From NCBI GenBank assembly GCA_012515085.1, contig JAAYZB010000108.1, positions 1-17,561 on the forward strand: DNA of 17,561 nt. Direction: 5' to 3'. The notes beneath the pieces were generated by a model, which was not told the origin of the DNA, did no database searches, and saw only the letters and a program-made list of their open reading frames with translations. The translations under genes were made by a program, and so were the position numbers. Positions 16,525 through 17,561 of this stretch are shown piece after piece. Numbering within the stretch: position 1 is the first letter of the stretch; each line of letters opens with the position of its first letter. The stretch comes from Acholeplasmataceae bacterium (GTDB lineage: Bacteria > Bacillota_I > Bacilli_A > Izemoplasmatales > Hujiaoplasmataceae).

Positions 16525-16735
16525 AGAATTCTGCGCTGACTTTTCCTGCTAGGATTTCTTCCAATGCTTGCCCCACCGGCTTAACGCATTTGTTTTCAAC
16601 CGATGAATAGTTATCTTGTTTGATGATTTTTGCTCGCTTGGCCGAAATATAGGCCAACTTGTACTTTGAATCCACAACTTTCAATAATTCATCAATGGAT
16701 GGGTATCGCAATCCATCCGTGTTTTTATTGGCCAT
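16523..16735 (-). CDS. rpoZ: DNA-directed RNA polymerase omega subunit
   Basis: Omega is the small subunit that stabilises the beta-prime subunit of RNA polymerase. The 70-residue product shows the omega core: RYPSIDELLKVVDSKYKLAYISAKRAK near the N-terminus (start of the RPB6/omega fold) and KPVGQALEEILAGKV at the C-terminus. It is placed directly after gmk, its usual partner in Bacillota, with the ATG touching the gmk stop codon. The ribosome site is GGGGG (16744-16748) inside the end of gmk, 8 bases from the ATG, so translation is likely coupled. Confidence 0.92.
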   Translation of the reverse strand: MANKNTDGLRYPSIDELLKVVDSKYKLAYISAKRAKIIKQDNYSSVENKCVKPVGQALEEILAGKVSAEF

Positions 16736-17356
16736 CTATTTAACCCCCATCAGTTTATGATATTTGTGAATAGACCGTTCGGTTTTCGCGTGTTCCGCCC
16801 GAATGATCGCATATATTCGATCAGCGGCATTTTCGATATCGTCATTGACGACGATATAATCGTACTTATATGCCAAGCCGTATTCGCGTTCAGCTTTCTG
16901 AATCCGTTTTTCAACGTCTTTTACTTGTTCGGTCCCCCGTTTGATCAAACGATCATATAACACTTGTTTCGAGGGCGGAACAATGAAGATAAAAACAGCA
17001 TCAGGCATTTTTTCTTGAACCTGCAACGCACCTTGCACTTCAATTTCCATGATGACTTCCTTGCCAGAAGTCAACTGCTTTTCTATATAATCCACAGGTG
17101 TTCCGTAGTATTCACCCACAAATTCTGCAAATTCCAAGAATTTGTTTTCCTGAATTTTCTTCTCAAACTCTTCGCGAGAGACAAAGAAATAGTCCACGCC
17201 ATCCTTTTCGCCTTCCCGAGGTTTTCGGGTTGTCATCGACACCGAATAACAAAAATTATTGTCCGGCATTTCGAAGAGGGCTTTTCGGATAGTACCTTTG
17301 CCAACTCCGGAAGGTCCACTGATAACTACCAGAAGACCGCGTTCATTGAGCTTCAT
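16736..17356 (-). CDS. gmk: Guanylate kinase
   Basis: Guanylate kinase phosphorylates GMP (and dGMP) to GDP with ATP in the cytosol. The 206-residue product has the P-loop GPSGVGKGT (14-22), the GMP-binding region SVSMTTRKPREGEKDGVDYFFV (about 38-59), FLEFAEFVGEYYGTP (about 73-87), and the lid/adenine region RLIKRGTE followed by KRIQKAEREY. The ATG at 17356 has TGGAGGAT about 6 bases upstream. It is the first gene of a two-gene gmk-rpoZ unit, divergent from rqcH. Confidence 0.97.
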   Translation of the reverse strand: MKLNERGLLVVISGPSGVGKGTIRKALFEMPDNNFCYSVSMTTRKPREGEKDGVDYFFVSREEFEKKIQENKFLEFAEFVGEYYGTPVDYIEKQLTSGKEVIMEIEVQGALQVQEKMPDAVFIFIVPPSKQVLYDRLIKRGTEQVKDVEKRIQKAEREYGLAYKYDYIVVNDDIENAADRIYAIIRAEHAKTERSIHKYHKLMGVK

Positions 17357-17379
17357 TCAGCATCCTCCAGACATGTGGT

Positions 17380-17409
17380 ATTATGCAATATAATAACACA
17401 GATCGACAA
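17380..17409 (-). promoter_or_regulatory. Possible promoter of gmk-rpoZ
   Basis: On the minus strand TTGTCG (17404-17409) is 18 bases from CATAAT (17380-17385). The match is modest, and nearby AT-rich sequence offers other -10 candidates. Transcription would begin near 17373. Confidence 0.4.
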
Positions 17410-17445
17410 AATAGTAAAAGTATTTTTTTTATGTAAAAATGCTTA

Positions 17446-17454
17446 TGATATAAT
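17446..17454 (+). promoter_or_regulatory. Extended -10 promoter of rqcH
   Basis: TGATATAAT on the plus strand is a perfect extended -10 element. Transcription would start near 17461, giving a very short leader of about 9 bases. The -35 region is a T-run only. Confidence 0.6.
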
Positions 17455-17469
17455 GGACATGGTGATCTA

Positions 17470-17561
17470 ATGAGTTTGGATGGAAGAATGCTCGCTCGTT
17501 TGAGCGAAGAATTGAACTTATCCCTTGCTACAGGGAAAATCCAAAAAATTACCCAGTTGGC
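17470..17561 (+). CDS. rqcH: RqcH / NFACT family protein, N-terminal 30 residues
   Basis: Only the start is in the window. The first residues, MSLDGRMLARLSEELNLSLA then TGKIQKITQL, match the conserved N-terminus of NFACT proteins (formerly annotated fibronectin-binding, yloA in Bacillus). RqcH binds obstructed 50S subunits and recruits tRNA-Ala to add alanine tails to stalled chains in ribosome quality control. GGTGATC just before the ATG is complementary to the GATCACC at the 16S rRNA 3' end and is the likely ribosome site. The gene is divergent from gmk, with a 113-base shared promoter region. In Bacillus yloA also lies close to gmk-rpoZ, which supports the call. Confidence 0.85.
   Translation, partial: MSLDGRMLARLSEELNLSLATGKIQKITQL

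Noticed and set aside
16964..17470. 168-codon open frame on the plus strand
   Set aside because: It is antisense to gmk and runs through the gmk/rqcH promoter region; composition looks like reverse-strand coding shadow.
17455..17472. Short ORF (Met-Asp-Met-Val-Ile) overlapping the rqcH start
   Set aside because: Its ATG directly follows the -10 box, so it would probably lie upstream of the transcription start.

Overview
This window is a compact, mostly minus-strand stretch of a low-to-moderate GC Gram-positive-type (Bacillota / Mollicutes-related) genome. The signs are PolC-type DNA polymerase III, a T-box leader on pheST, strong AGGAGG-type ribosome binding sites, lipoprotein signal peptides, RpoZ next to Gmk, and an RqcH (NFACT) gene. 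TGA is used as a stop (htrA, rsgA and the ABC ATPase gene among others) and the full-length frames read through with standard tryptophan codons, so this is not a mycoplasma with recoded TGA. Rubrerythrin hints at an anaerobic or microaerobic life. I cannot name the organism; a deep-branching non-recoded Mollicutes or Erysipelotrichia-like lineage would fit, but that is inference.

Reading in the direction of transcription (right to left): gmk and rpoZ abut and end at an intrinsic terminator. polC (1492 codons) has its own extended -10 promoter. A Bax-inhibitor-1 family membrane protein follows with its own promoter. pheS and pheT sit behind a phenylalanine T-box leader with a UUC specifier and end at a strong hairpin. 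An ABC-2 type exporter (ATPase plus permease) is coupled to rlmN. Rubrerythrin stands alone between a promoter and a terminator. Finally rsgA, rpe and thiN (thiamine pyrophosphokinase) run into an HtrA-like secreted lipoprotein protease and a second lipoprotein cut off by the left edge. At the right end a divergent gene, the start of rqcH, begins on the plus strand.

Nearly all of this is housekeeping: nucleotide synthesis (gmk), transcription (rpoZ), replication (polC), tRNA charging (pheST), ribosome assembly, modification and rescue (rsgA, rlmN, rqcH), pentose phosphate and thiamine metabolism (rpe, thiN). The layout resembles a reshuffled form of the Bacillus yloA-gmk-rpoZ...rlmN-prpC-prkC-rsgA-rpe-thiN cluster, with rubrerythrin lying where the phosphatase/kinase pair would be. 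The most unusual part is the left end: a lipid-anchored trypsin-like protease with a perfect DxDxDGxxD calcium-loop signature just before its catalytic loop, translationally coupled to a second, probably paralogous, lipoprotein. I saw no mobile element, CRISPR array, tRNA, rRNA or clear new defence system.
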